64,000 bases of DNA. Source: Cladobotryum mycophilum. Taxonomy: Eukaryota; Ascomycota; Sordariomycetes; Hypocreales; Hypocreaceae. The stretch is taken from the NCBI GenBank assembly GCA_036429605.1, contig JAVFKD010000016.1, positions 4,712,001 through 4,776,000 on the forward strand, read 5' to 3'. The notes beneath the pieces were generated by a model. That model saw nothing but the letters and a program-made list of their open reading frames with translations. It was not told the origin of the DNA and made no database searches. The position numbers and the translations under genes are program-made. Of the stretch, positions 31,592 through 45,110 are shown in pieces (position 1 is the first letter of the stretch; the number at the start of each line of letters is the position of its first letter).

Positions 31592-34500
31592 AGGGGCCGA
31601 AGCCGTCACCGGTCCGTGCCGTAAGCATAACGGTGTCTCTTATTCGCGTTATCTAGATTACTATTTAAATGTGATATTCAACCTACACAACTCGACCGGC
31701 CCAAGCACGTTGCTTGGGATGATGCGATAACGTAGACACATCTATACGCATGTAAAGACCCCAAGGGTCACAACCGGATGTGACAGGGAGCATCCGGTGG
31801 GCGGGGCCAAGACAAGAAAGCACGCTCGGCCTAGGCCACCTCAGCTTGCCATCTGGGCAACAATGTTCAACGCTATGTTTGACCTGCTCTAGCAGATATT
31901 GAAAGAAAAACATAAAGTTTATATTCTATTACAATCTCAGACCATACAATCTCATGCTGATTTCATCTCTACGACACTGTGTCAAGCTATTTCGTCCCTG
32001 TGCAGCTTGACCTCTCTCTCCACCGAGGATGTGGGGTGGATGCTTGAGATGATGCCAACACTCGTGGCTCTACTTTGGCAGCCAATTTTATAGAGTTAAT
32101 TTGCAATCGCCAAAGTTCATCGTCTAGAAAATGGAATTGAGGAACGGCGGCCATATGCTGTGGATTTGTTCACGCTTGAGTAGCATTCAAGTTTTGCTCG
32201 TTTACGGCGGGCAAATTCCAAACTGCACAGTCAGGTTTACAATCCATCAATGCCCTAAAGCTCCAGCTCCCATAGCCCCGCTGCAAGTGTTGTTCATAGC
32301 GAGGGCATGCAATGGCTAGGCCAGGTTACAAGATTCCCAAGCGTTTGTTGACTGTAATTAATTCATGAATTAGGCATTGTTCATGGATCATCCTAGTTGA
32401 CTTTGAAGTCGTTTATTTCATCCATGGATGTATCAACCCTAGCTACATCGTATAACACTCGTTGGTGATTTCTGTCACCTGTTGCTGGTTGAGGTACAGC
32501 GGGTGGTCTTTTTCTGCTACTAGCGACATCAGGCCCTCTAGAGATTCATTGTCTGTGTCAAGCTTATTAAGACGGCATGGTGCGATGTTTTGCACCCTTC
32601 ATTAATTTATGGTGAACTCAATCCAAAGCGGTTGACGACCATAGGAATGAGACGCGAGAAAGGCTTGTAACGTATGGACCATGTAAAAGCACCACAGAAA
32701 CGAGTCCAAGATACATGAATCTACGCCTCATTTTTTCAGGGGCGCTTTCGTCATGCGATTTTGGAACTTACCGCGCCAAAAACAGACGGAGATGCAGGTG
32801 TTGTTGTTGACGTGGACGGTGATGCCACGACTGCCAGCATTCACTGCTTGCCCCGCATCGAGCATCGCGACAATCAATTACTCGTTGACAATCCGTCCGC
32901 AAACTCGACATGGACGAAAAGACCAGAGTCACCAATAACAAGTTATAGATCAAAATGAAACAACTGAATCAGAGTGTTTACGCACAGGTGAGTGCATAGC
33001 CACCACTATTTTCATAAACTCATTCCATCCTGAAACTTGCCACCATTCTCTATATAGGCATTGTCAGGTTGGTCGTCTTCCAACGGTGGTGTTTCGGAAT
33101 TTCGGCCTTGTCTTCTATCGGCCCTTGCGTTGGATCTACGGGTAGATGGAGTGCGTGCTCTGGTTTGGGAAAGGACACAAATCCCTGTTCAATGCTGAGT
33201 CTACGTCGCATTCACAAGAGGGGTACACGTAAGCTAATAGAGCGAGAGCGGGCTAGGCATCATGATGTGAGAATTGACTACCTAAAGGACGGGCAGCACA
33301 AGGACAGAGGTCCTCACCCGGGGTTTAGAAGACAAAGCGATGAAGCGACGCGGCAGAGTGGCCCAGTCGCTCGCGACCCAACACCACCTTACAGGCGTTC
33401 GGGCGAATAGGCTTCTGGACGCAAATTGCAATACATAAATTAATTAAAGAGTCATAAGGTCAAGTCAATGCAGCAAGTCATTCGGATCCTCAGCAATCAG
33501 TCCCTGGGACCTATGGATGGTTCTACAATGGTGCAACACTGGCGAAACCTTGAAAAATAAACTACTAAATTGTGTCATGTTCTTTATAGCACGAACAATG
33601 TACCCATTATCCCAGGTATCTGACATTCTGAACCCCCCAAAAAATCTCTCATCTTTAGCCATAATAATGATGTGGATCTAGAGGCTAAGCTCGTCCCGTT
33701 GCCGCGGGACGTCCCGAATCCGTGTAGGTAGGTAGTGTAGTATTAGTAGTAGCCTGCTGCGGAGATCTTTAAGCTTGCTGATAACTACCTACAGCGCCGC
33801 CACATTCCTTGACGAGGTCCATGCAGTAGGAAGGTATGGGCCTACAGGGGCGGGTGTGGTCGAGCACCATGACTATTCAACAAAGATCCAAGGTTTGAAA
33901 TCGTTCATAGATTGAATCAATATCATTAATATTGACATACGGCGGGGTATGTGACTACAATACTACATCCAATTATCTTGTGAATTGATTCCGCCGCCGA
34001 CACCTGGCCTCATTTCCACTGCCTCCCCCTTCCAGAGGCGCTGGTGGGGGCCGTGGGGTATCAAATGTCGACTGCAGGGGAGACTGCAGGGGATAGTATA
34101 ATGCAGTAGCTTATCAATACTGGAGCCTCCAGGGCTGCACTGAATGAACAAGGATATTCCAGTTACTCTGAACCATGGCCACCTCATCACAATCTTGGTG
34201 GAGGATGCTTAGGTCGCAAAGGTTGCATCCAAATCTTTTGTTCTCAGGTCATGGTCCGTACGTGCAAGTGATCAACAATCTAGCAATCCCTCGAGGAATA
34301 AAGGGATTTCGCATCACAGCTATCCTAATACATGAAAAGAATCTCGTGGCAACCTACGTTCAGCGCTTGGGCAGACACAGCATGCATGAGTGAGCTCAGA
34401 ATCAGACACACTAATAGAGCTGCCTAAGTAGGATTTTTAGGCATGAGTAATATTAAAAAGCAGGCAACTAGACCAACGTGGTATAATGCCCAGCTAGGTC

Positions 34501-35177
34501 TTTCTCATGCCCAATCGCTGGATACTTCTAAATAGATTGAACAAGGTTGTAAACATGGGGCTCCACGTGATGCAACAAAAAGCAGGGGGTATGTAATGGC
34601 CACTCAACATCTGAAGCTGCGGGGTTGATGGCATTCACGAGAACGAAGGCAGCACCAGTGGATTCAACTCGCAAGCAGACACTCCGTGATGTGAATTGTA
34701 ACAACACAAGGCAAGTCGCGCGTTCTTAAGGTGGCAAACGCGTAACGACAATTACAGACACTAAGAATTAAGTAATGATGTGAGAAAGCTACACAGAGTA
34801 CAGAGGGGAATCATTGATATTAAATCATCGAATAGTAGAAGATGCAAAGGGGGGGGGGGGGGGGTAGTTGACCAGGTGGAGGGCCAAGACCCTGTTCATA
34901 TCAAGTCAGCCGCTGTGGATACACGTGACTTACTGGCTCCCTACGCGTGTTTTCAAACTCGAGTTTGGGCACCCCAAGCCGTCCAGATTTACTCCAGTGC
35001 TTACTCTGGTCCTGAGTCAAGTTTTAGATCATTCTTTACGTGAACCGTCCACAATCAGCTCCTCCGTGCATTGATAAGTCAAACCAGACTACCAGACAGT
35101 GGGAAAAAGGCGATTAGAACCTCAATGGTTAAGTTTACGACACAATTTAACAAGTGAATAAGAAAAACGTCGTGGTG
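31592..35177. other. Long intergenic region, no supported gene
   Basis: Many short frames on both strands. The most protein-like is a minus-strand ATG frame at 33465-33662 (MAKDERFFGGFRMSDTWDNG), possibly a two-exon 60-residue protein, but I do not recognise it. A plus-strand frame at 32761-32958 (DAGVVVDVDGDATT) is also unassigned. A run of 14 G lies at about 34850-34863. Runs of G and decayed frames suggest old, unselected sequence. Confidence 0.35.
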
Positions 35178-37409
35178 ATGCCGCCAAGTTACGGCCCAGC
35201 AGAACCATCCTGGATGGCAGCGGCTCGACGAAAGGGTAAATTACTAGCGTGTGAACCATGCCGAAAGCTCAAACAGCGCTGCGACTCGGTGTACCCAGTA
35301 TGTGGGAATTGCGAGGAAAAGGATGCGCACCGATTATGCGAATATCTACCCTCGTCCTTGACAAAGCTTAGCCGTCCAGCCAAACGGACCGCAACGGGCA
35401 AAGCTCGACAACCACAACGTCGTCTAAGCCCCAGGTATACACTTTAAATCCTAGAAGCATTGCTGCAATAACACTAATGAGGTCACAGACCTCCGAGTTC
35501 GACTTCATCTATTCAAAGCAATAGGGTCCAAGGCAGCGTGGGAGTTGGCCAGGCTCCTCCAGACGTATACCTAGGTCCAATAAGTTCCTCCATTATACCT
35601 ACAGAAGACCGTGGTGAGCCTTCATATGAGCCGGAGATTGTTAGCCTGGCACCCGCAGTTGATCCAGGGCGCTTACAGGGAGGACTGAAAATCCTGCGAA
35701 TACTCTACGATAATAACATTTGCGACACTCTTGTTCGACAGTATTACGAACGGAGTTGGGTTACTTTAATTCCAAATGCGGTAATAAGGTCTATTGTGTA
35801 CTCTGTACGCCGAATGTTGGATGGCGTTGATGCCAACGACATAGACGCCCGGCTTGAGGACTTTGCTAACCAACTATTTCACAACTCATCTCGGCCATTG
35901 GCAATTTACGGATCGATGACAGTGGATCAGTACTGTTTATCATTCACGGGCAAGAATTTCCGTTGGGAAGCCTTGGGAAATATATTCGCCTTGGCCGGGT
36001 TAGCCTTGATGCCTACCCCAGATAGTGATCGACCCATTGGGAAAGAAATCGTCAATTCGGGGATGAAAGCAGGCCTCCTCGAGCAGGTCCTCGAAGCCAG
36101 TGGAATCTGCCTCAACTTCTGTGAGCGACCGAGTTCCGCCAATGAACTCCTCGGCTTTTTCCAATACAATGATCTAGCGTTGAGAGCGCAATACTACGGC
36201 GACTGTAGCCATACGGTTTGGCATCGATTAGGAGATTTAGTTACTACAATTTATGCTGCCAGATTGCACCAGGATATTGATTTGGCAAATGAGTACCCGT
36301 TCTTCATACGCCAATGGAGAAGATCCTGCTTTGCTGCAGCATATTATGCTGATAAAACCATTGCTACCTTTGCATGCAGGCCGCCTTTGATGGGCTACCG
36401 TTATTGTACTCTTTTCCCTCCTTGGGATCTGAGTGAGGATACACTACTTGCCGGGGGGACGTTCTACAGAAGGCGGCGTCAAATCTCGATGCAGTGGGCT
36501 GGAATACCGAAGGTCAGGTACATCGTGTGAGCTTCCTGCGCCTGAGATATGCTATGTCTATGTTCAGGGAGGAGGTTCTAGAGGTTGCCTTGGGCGATTT
36601 TTACCTGCCAGATATTGCAGATATAACAAGGTGGCTGTGATTACCTTGGTCGTAGTTGGAGATATACTAACTCGAGATAGTCGCCTACTGGCAAAGGCAA
36701 AGGCTACATGGGAAGCAGCACCAAACCATCTCACATATGATCGGCAGGTCAAGGCAACCACTGGCGACCCAGAACAAGTACCATTCATAGCGCTCACGGT
36801 ATACCTTGAATATCTCCATAGCTGCTTTTTGCTTCAGCGGAGCGTTGTGAAACGCACCAATACCGGATATGACGCTCTTTTCCAAGCCTCAAAACAACTT
36901 CTGCTTGTGATTATCGAAATGGGTGCAGGAAAAAATCCCCTTGTAGACCTGAACAAGCACTATTCTTGGGTTGTGAGTCTTTTTCTTCTTCTTCTTCTTC
37001 TTCCTTTTCTTTTTTGCTGTCCTCTTGTATATAGAGTCACGAGTCTAATGGGATTGATTTACAATAACAGGTCCTTTATTATGGCCTACCTAGTGCCAGT
37101 GTCCTAACTCTAGATCTTTTCCGCCAAACACGGCATACTGCACTAGACACGATCAAGCTACGACACAGTGAGATCATCCGTAACCTGAGGCTCTTCGTGT
37201 CCAATCTTTCATGGGCTGCGCACCCTACAAACAAAAACTATGGAATTTGCAAGGACGCCGAGAAGAAACTCTCACATTTCCTCAATGAGATACTCGATCC
37301 ACAGCCAGCTCAGCTCGAGACTTTCGACAATGACACCTTTTGCCTCGAAAATTTTCTGAGGTGGTACGCTTTCGACAACTGGACCTTTGACACGGAGCTT
37401 TTTACTTGA
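35178..37409 (+). pseudogene. Zn2Cys6 transcription factor with one frameshift
   Basis: Exons 35178-35434, 35489-36630, 36681-36972 and 37071-37409 describe a regulator of about 676 residues. The DNA-binding domain is near the N-terminus: basic lead AARRKGKLLA, then CEPCRKLKQRCDSVYPVCGNC...C, the Cys6 binuclear cluster. The fungal-specific middle-homology region follows (KILRILYDNNICDTLVRQYY, SIYVDQ-like, NEYPFFIRQWRRSCFAAAYYADK). The joined exons are 2030 nt, one short of a multiple of three. The slip falls at a six-G run, 36453-36458: upstream the frame reads LLAGG and downstream SNLDAVGWNTEGQV continues one frame away. One extra G would restore phase. So this is either a recent pseudogene or an assembly error in a homopolymer. 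Its target genes are unknown; the nearest are the MCT-type transporter and the secreted protein. Confidence 0.8.
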
Positions 37410-38305
37410 AAGGGAGGTTTCAATCGTAGCCCACGGCATGGGCGTCATGGTTTCATCAGACCATGCAACACAATCACGAGGATTGGCTCAAATAGAGTAA
37501 AGGAGGATTAGTGCAAATGGCGGTCCAATATGGAAATAATGCTCCCCCTTCCGCTGTTCTGCAGAGCATTGCCTGCAGAAGACCAACTAAGTGCATTACG
37601 GCTGACCAACATTATGGCTCTCGGGTGTGCTAGACACATGATTCTCAACGGAACAAGTCTCGGCCATGGCTAAACTATACAACGTCGCCAAACCAGCCTT
37701 CTAGAGTAGGTACCAACTCTCCGGTACAGGCTAATATGCAAATCAAGCTACCTGCTACTCTAGCATGTTCTTGGCGGTTCTGTTAAGATCATTGGTCCCA
37801 GCCCACGAGGTTGCAGTTGGGGTGGATATACCAGCATCTACAATGCGCTGTCCTATTTTCAGTTGGGTCGTCTTATCTGATCTTGAATGTCGCCGGGCGG
37901 TTGCATTGCAGATTAATGTCTCGGTGTATTAGGTTCACGGAGCATATTACGCAAGCCTAGCCTTGATGGGATACGCGGGACGGCAAAGTTGAAGGGGCTA
38001 TCTGGGTGGAGTTCAGTAAGACGGGAGGATTGTTTTCTTGACCAAATGCATCTAGAGGGACATAGGGGACATCTGGGGTTGATTAAAAGGATTGGTGAAA
38101 ATGAGAACGGTTTATTCATTAGTGTCACAGATGAATATTGAGAAGCTGTTGATAGTTCATATTCAATACATTCATTTATACATATTGACATAACGTCTTG
38201 CTATATAGGCATTTTATATACAGTCATATCCACACATAGCTATATGATACAGAGTGCAACCAGTGCAATTGCGTGTGTGACAATATTAAGTTAGTTGGCC
38301 ACCAT
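37410..38305. other. Convergent spacer, no feature
   Basis: Between the 3' ends of the regulator and the secreted-protein gene. No protein-like frame and no repeat seen. Confidence 0.4.
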
Positions 38306-39779
38306 TTATTTTCCAGTGATTCGAACGCAGTCGTTGACAATGGGGGCATTCTTGGTGTAGAGGGCAGTCTTGTGGGGCTGGTCAGAGATGGAGCCAAAGC
38401 CGCCAAAGGCATCGACCTCCATGCCGACGTTGACACTGTAAGCGACACCAGTAGTGCCACCGTTGGGGCAAACACCACCAGCAGAGTTGCCAGCAGCCTT
38501 GACGTTGGCAGTGAGGATGGGGGCATTGAGGGAGAGGCCACCGACCAATCCTTTGCCCATAAAGGTACCAGCCATGCTCAAGGTGGCGAGAGGGGCGAGC
38601 CTAGCAGAGGTTGAGACGGAGCCGCTGATGCTAGGTCCAATCTTGGAGAAGCTGGGGTTGAGGTTGGCAGACTGGCCAAGGGTCATCTGGGAGCCCTCAG
38701 GGAGAGTCATGGCGATGCCGAAGTTGGTGTTGAATGCAGCAGTCAGGTCAGAAATGGAAGCCTGGACATCAAAGGTGATCTCGGGACCGAGCTCAACGAC
38801 GTCGGAGATGCTGATTCCAGCAAGGGGAACAGTGGCAACACGGAAGGACTGAGAAGCCCAAGGGCTGTGGATGGCGCCGGATGCACTGAGGCCGACGGCG
38901 AATCTGAACCCAAAGCTGTTGTGGGCAGTCATGGTGGCCTGAAATCCGTTGGAGAAGGACAAGGTAATGTCGGCCTCAATGGTACCTGTAGTCTTGCAGT
39001 CGGTGCAGTCAATGCCGATGTTGATACCGTTGTAGACGGTGGAATAGATGTGTCCACCAAAGTCATGGGCAACGTTGATGGAAACGTCCTTGTTGATCGA
39101 TGTCCAGCCTCTCTTGGCGGTCTCTCCATCAGCAGGGAGGCCATGAAGACGGATGGTGGCGTCATCAGCAAAGTCTTGCCACTTCGCGGTCGAGGCTTCG
39201 AGGGTAGCAGAGTTGGACTTCTCATCGTAGCTGATGGAGTTGACGTAGTATGGCTGTCGCTGGTTCTGGCCACCGCAAGATGAGCCATCGACGACGTAGA
39301 CGACGGTGTTCTCGGGCTTGTTGTTGACCCAGGTCCAGGCGTTCTTGGCGGCGTTGAGGTTGTCGGCGCTGTTGAACTTGATGGTGACGTCGGCGTTGGA
39401 ACAGTCAACCGCCTCGACGATGTCGCCGAAGCGGTGGGAGTTGAGCAGGCGGAAGCCATTGGCGACAGACAAGGTCATGTTGGCAAGAATACCTAAATGA
39501 AGGAGGTTAGAACTTGTATATGGCACGGATGGGGCCATTCAGATGCTCACCTTGTTCCTGCTGTGCCCAGTAAAAGTTGTCCGAGCTGGAAAGGCTGGGA
39601 TCATTGTATCCGCTGAAGTTTTCGCCTGGAATTGGGGCAGGCTGAAGGACAACGGGACTGCTAGCAGCGGGAGCAGGCTCATCTCTGGTGGCGAAGATAG
39701 GGCCAGCGGCGGCACCAGTGAAGGTGTCGGCGAGGACTGCCACGAAGGCAGCCGAGGCGGATGTGGTCTTCCAAAACAT
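38306..39779 (-). CDS. Secreted protein with two uncharacterised domains
   Basis: Exons 39551-39779 and 38306-39492 join across a 58-nt intron to 1416 nt, 471 residues. A signal peptide is present (MFWKTTSASAAFVAVLADTF, then small residues). The first domain (about 90-220) contains ADVTIKFNSADNLNAAKNAW and VVYVVDGSSCGGQNQRQPYYV; the second (about 230-390) is a beta-rich repeat-like region with IGIDCTDCKTTG and VELGPEITFDVQASI. This layout fits fungal secreted proteins annotated with DUF7029 and DUF7223, an assignment I make from memory of the pattern. No catalytic motif is seen and the C-terminus ends in VNDCVRITGK. Codon use is strongly biased to C-ending codons, unlike most neighbours, which suggests high expression. 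Confidence 0.75.
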
Positions 39780-42700
39780 GATGATGATTTGGTCTTGTTC
39801 AAACGTTCAGTCCTGCTACAATTGTAGTGATTAGGTAAAAAAGAATGAATGATCAGCCACAGGCCGATGAGAAGATGAGAAGATGAGAGTGATGATGCTG
39901 AAGAGGATGGTTCCTGAAGATCCCCTTTGCTTCTGGAAATCGATCATCCTTTATACAGGAAAGCCATGTGGTGGTGGGGGGCAGCCCAAACCACAAAGAT
40001 GGTGTTCTGAAACTGGTCAATTGATAAGAAGGGTTGCAGTTGTCGAGACTCAGGGTGACATCGACAGCGCCAAGGCAAGTGGTGCCGCAAGTAAACCCTG
40101 CAGATCTACTCCAGACTTCCTGATTTGCCGAGTCGCTAACGGTAAGATCCGTTGCGATAATTTACGCATTATGTGCTGCTTTGAGGTTAGATATCAAGAG
40201 AGCGGATTCTGTCCACGCTGCGGCAATAGCTTTGTGATGTGCTTTTCAGTGAATTCTATGGAGAAAAGACACTGTACATCTCAAAACATATCGAGAGATT
40301 CACTCAGTATAACTAGCAACATCAAAATCCAACTTCCATATGCCCGCAAGTGTTCCCAAGATGGCTGACGAGCGGGCGTGGGAGCCAGCAACAATGGGGA
40401 AATGGTTACATCTCCATCACGAGGCGGAACCGGATTTGACCGCCTCCAGGGTCATGTCGGTAACCCCGCGAACCCCCAATAGAAACCCCACGTTCCTGAG
40501 GCTAGACCTCATTCTGGCCTGTGAGTGAGCGAATACCGCAAGGATCATCCCAGCCCCAATGCCCAAAGAGGTTGCACTAGTTCCAATACAGCAGGAGTAG
40601 AGAACAACACCAGCAGCTCCGTATTCCCACTACCACAAGACCAGACCAGCCCCAGACACGAGAGATGATTTGGTCTCAGATAAGATGCATCAGAGAATGG
40701 GAGTCGCGAGTGTTCCCTTTTCGTGACCGATGACGGCCCTTTTCGGGTCTCGGGTGGCACATCGTGGCTACCCAACATAAGCTTTTTTTTTGTTACAGCA
40801 TCGCTTGCTTTTGAGACATTTACGCATCACTTTCTCTAGTGAGTTTAATAATCGACATGTTCGTTTGCCATCAGACCAGTTGCTCCCCCACTGAGAGATA
40901 TTTCGACCTCTATGATAAGGATCCATGGATCGTATGACTTGGTAATGGGAGATATACCACATCGTCCAGTATATGCCCAATTCAGCTTGCCATTAATTTA
41001 TCTGCTACCTTTCCAGTCCCTTCATCACCAGCCGTGCTTCCGTGTTCATATCTATTGGTCATTCCAACCTTCCAGAAGTTGGCCTGCCCCCCGGTGGAGC
41101 CCTGCATCAAGATTATCAATCTATCAACATCCCGAGTGCGCCGCAATATACAGGAACCAGGGCTGTATCCCATTTTGGACCGAGTAATATCTGTTTTATA
41201 TGAATTACGATGGGATACAGCCTGCCGCCATCAGCTTTAATTACCCTATACAAACATGCATATTTAGGGGCCATCAAGGAACCTTGGAGATCCAGCATGT
41301 TGCCTACGCGCAGTGGATCCTCCCAACATCAAACTAATATCGCTTGTTCTGCATGAAGGTGGCATTTTGAACGTACTTGGAAACAAGTGACGGTGAAGAC
41401 ATTCCTGCTTGGCAAAGGAGAAACTTGTCCGCAATGCCACCCTCTATCAAATGCTGCGTCGAATCCTGGGTAACTAAGTTGATGATCTTTAATTGATTCT
41501 GATATCGTGCCATGTTTTCTCTATGCCAAGCATGTCCCATTTGAGAACACCGGGCCGTTTGTCGGCATAGTGATATCTCAAATTTACAATAGGGCGCAAC
41601 CGATGGCACCTTGACCTGTTCCTTCTGTTGACCCACTAATCCCACATGTTAGGAGCCCCAGCCCATATGGTCGATCAACACTGGAACAGGCAGTTCCTTA
41701 AACATCAAAATGTGAGAGTGTGATGACTGGCACCACTTTATAATACTTCCGTAGAAATTTGATGCCTCAACGTTGTGCTGTATGACAATGAACTTGCAAA
41801 TAAGGAAACGGAAAACAACCCTGTCGAACGAGCATCGCGGCACGATGTGGCATGATGATGACGATATCAATCAATATGTAGAACAATATGAATAGATTGA
41901 TCTCCTCAGAGGATTCTGCGAATATCAGCAAAATGTCTCAGCATTCATGCCGAGCAATTCACCGAGTATGTAAGCAAAACATATGTTGGAGTATTGATAT
42001 CATTGGCTCAATTACGCATTCAGCGGCCTTTGTTGCCTGCTCAAATGCGAACGGCATCAACATGGGACTCTGAAGTCGTAAATTCTGCTTAACTCGGTTA
42101 AACTATGAAAAAGTAATGTACTCAATAAGACTCATTTCTCAGGAACTCACTTCTTCTACATCGTAGGGCGATTATTAGTTGTGGCTATCCTGTTTTGCCC
42201 TCGAATGGTTGTTGGTTATACTATTGTGTTTTCATCTTGAACATGTTATTTTTTATGAAAGCGCACCCGCACATTGTTATCTTCGTGTCCTTACTAATTC
42301 CCACCCTCTTATATGTTACGAAGTTTGAACGTCTGGTCCCGAAGCATGTGACAATCGGTCAAATTTGTTAACCCGTAGCTCCTCTCGAGTCTCATTTTGA
42401 CCGTTTCAATTTGGTATTGTATACCTTGCTGTTGGTCTACCTTGTCTATACATGGAAATGGAAATGAGATGCATTTCTTCGTTTTACAGCACGGAATAAC
42501 TGGATCCAAATCAGTCCAATAATAAGACGTGCAACAACGCCCCTCTCTAGCTTAAATAGTCTTGTTTATAAAGCTTTATGCTTTATCACTATTTTATGAC
42601 ATTCATCGTTGTGATCTCCCATAAATTTATATATGAGGAGATCATTGTTAGCGTTCACCACTCATAACCTTGGTAGACAAAAGACTCCTGTTATCATCTT

Positions 42701-43219
42701 GGTTAGAACAACTGGCTTTACATGCGGAAAAGCGAAGTTTCCTGCATACGATCCTGACATTGAGGCAAAAGGACCCCCGAGGTTTTTGCATTTACGTCGA
42801 GTGATGTATTAGTAGGTGGTCTTTAACGTGGTGGCGATGACATTTCGCATGAGGTAAAATGCAAGGTGATTCGCAACTGCTGACCAAAGCTAGATTTAAT
42901 ACACATCTAAATGATTACCGGGAAATGAGGTTGCAATTTTGGAATGTCAAATGAAAGCGAATAGTCATCTCAGGAGTGGATCATCTATCAGTAGCACATA
43001 AAGAATAATTACTTAGCCATGTTCAGAGCTATAAGAGGCGGCATATACTTAAGTAGTAGTTTGAGTATAGATTCCGAGTGTGTTGATCTTCTACTAGATC
43101 TCTTAGTATTCTAAAATACAGATCATTAATATTATATTCGTGAGTGCGTGTATCATTTACCCTAACTCCATTTCTATAAGAGCAATAAGCAAGTAATCAA
43201 CATAATGTGACTCCAACAT
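39780..43219. other. Long intergenic region with a possible amidohydrolase scrap
   Basis: The left 100 nt are the promoter and leader of the secreted-protein gene. A plus-strand frame at 39883-40368 is open but looks like chance. On the minus strand at 41649-41870 the words SIIKWCQ and LPVPVLIDHMG resemble the metal-site strand of amidohydrolase-2 enzymes, but stops follow at once. The right third is A/T rich and empty. Confidence 0.35.
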
Positions 43220-45110
43220 CTACTCAACCTCCATGATTGGCCCTTGATACTCCTTCTTCGCCCAAATTAAATAATAGACAATGCTAAAAATGACCATTGT
43301 GCCCGATACCAAAACACTGTAGTTCATCTTTTCGGGTGTTACGGGGGTCGCAGAAGGCCAGAGACTAAAGAACAGCATCGTAATCAGATATATGCATGCG
43401 AATGCATTGTTGATGATGCCAAAAACGCCCGGAACATGCCAAGGTCCCCATACGAGCTGAGAGCCCGTGGTGTTCGCAAGGGCTGGGCGGGAGGATGGGT
43501 CGGGCATTCTGAAACCGCTAGTGCAACGACGGTAGAGGAGGAGGGAGGCGCAGATAAAATAGGAGGCGTAGATGCATGACACGGAGAGGGAAATGACGTC
43601 GTTGAAAGCAACTTCGGAACCGATGGCGATGAGGCCTAAAAGACAAGAAATGACGGTGGTGCAGGCGATTGACCAAAGGGGGACAGTAGTACGTTCATCA
43701 ACCTTCAGATTATTAGTCGTAACTCTACAAATGATTCACTGCTCATGCTTCGCTGACATGAGTGCAAAAGCATCGCATATCACAAGCTGTCGGCAGAAGG
43801 GAGCATTTACCTTTGACAGAGTACGCCAAAATGGGAGGCCACGATCTCGGGCAAACGACCAAAAGAGTCTTGATGTCGAAGCGAGCACACCAACAACCGC
43901 ACAGCCACCCATGACAATGATGATTGATGTCATGGCCGCGGTGCCGCCGAGGGAACCAGTTGCCTGGTAGAAAATCTCCATGAAAGGGTATCCGGTAGGC
44001 GATGCCAATGCCTTTTGCAAGTCGCCCATGCAGAAGAGGATTGCGAAATTCATGGCTAGGCCGAGAGTGCCATTAATCATGATGCTCATCATAATTGATC
44101 GCGGTACCACCACCGATGGATTGTGGATTTCCTCGGACAACTAATATCGAGAGTCAGCTATGATCACAGAACGAGGATGCCAAGGTCATCAGTACATGAA
44201 AGGCAGCGTCGGCACCTAAAACACATTAGCCATGGTCAAGAGTAAGCGGATCAATATTTTCCGACTTACCCATGAAAGGAAATACGTTTCCAAGCATACC
44301 GACCATAAAGGACAGCCCCTGGGTCGGCCAATGTCCTCCATTGTTGAACACGGTGAAGACGGACGCAGAATCTGCGTGTGGGCCAAGGGTAACGAGTGGG
44401 ATGACAATGGCAAAAAATCCCAGAATATGGATGATCAAAATGAAGCCCTCGAACTTGGGAAGCGCCGAACTGACAACCGCGTTGATGAACACTGAGAAGA
44501 AAATTACAGCCCACATGACCAAAGTCGACTGCCATGACTTCAGGTTGTATTCGGGGAATGTCAATACGGCGACACCTTGGATTAGAGTGGCCGTTAGAAA
44601 CCCAGCGGAAGCAACGGAACCCTGCCATCCTCCCACTGTCAACCAGCCGGTCATGTAGCTCAAGAATTTGGAACAAGATCGCGGGGCCAGCATTGAGACC
44701 CAGTGGTACTGTCCGCCAGACGTAGGTGCAATGGATACCAGTTCACTAAGAGTTGAGAACACGCTGAGGACACCGAGCCAGACGATGAGATAGCCATAGA
44801 TAATACCGGCCGGACCACCATTCTTCAATCCGAAGCCGAATGTGACGGGAATGCCCTCCCACGTGATGAGGACAGTACAACTGAAGCCCAAAATTGACAT
44901 GAACCCAAAGTTTCGCTACAACGAGTCTATCAGTGTTTGCCGAAGAAGATTTGAGGAATTCCCTACCTTTAGGACAGACTTCTTGCCCAAGCGAGCCAAC
45001 TGCTCGCGATCTAGGTAGTCGCGCCTAGATTGTTCCTCGAGCCGGTGTTCATGATAGGTCTTATCAACAGTCATGCTGTCGAGTTCGTGACCATCACCGG
45101 CTGCAGTCAT
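43220..45110 (-). CDS. Amino acid/choline-type permease (APC superfamily)
   Basis: Exons 44967-45110, 44270-44915, 44196-44215, 43811-44140 and 43220-43702 on the minus strand total 1623 nt, 540 residues, normal for fungal GABA/choline permeases. The third exon is only 20 nt. The cytosolic N-terminus (HRLEEQSRRDYLDREQLARLGKKSVLKRNFG) leads into helix 1 (MSILGFSCTVLITWEG). APC signatures follow: PTSGGQYHWVSMLAPR, ADAAFHLSEEIHNPSVVVPRSI and WSFARDRGLPFW. The C-terminal half ends in a short cytosolic tail (WAKKEYQGPIMEVE). Such plasma-membrane carriers import amino acids, GABA, choline or related amines with protons. Substrate cannot be chosen. A pyrimidine-rich tract lies upstream near 45510-45545. 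Confidence 0.88.

Noticed and set aside
38867..39459. Long open frames on both strands inside the secreted-protein gene
   Set aside because: They are produced by the C-ending codon bias of the real gene; the Thr/Pro-rich and Gly/Val-rich translations are shadows.
39883..40368. 161-residue plus-strand frame upstream of the secreted-protein gene
   Set aside because: Composition is irregular and without known motif, the frame lies across a likely promoter, and no splice or start context supports it.
41649..41870. Amidohydrolase-like word LPVPVLIDHMG
   Set aside because: Too short to call a gene; stops follow directly and no other metal-ligand motif is seen. Mentioned only as a possible scrap.
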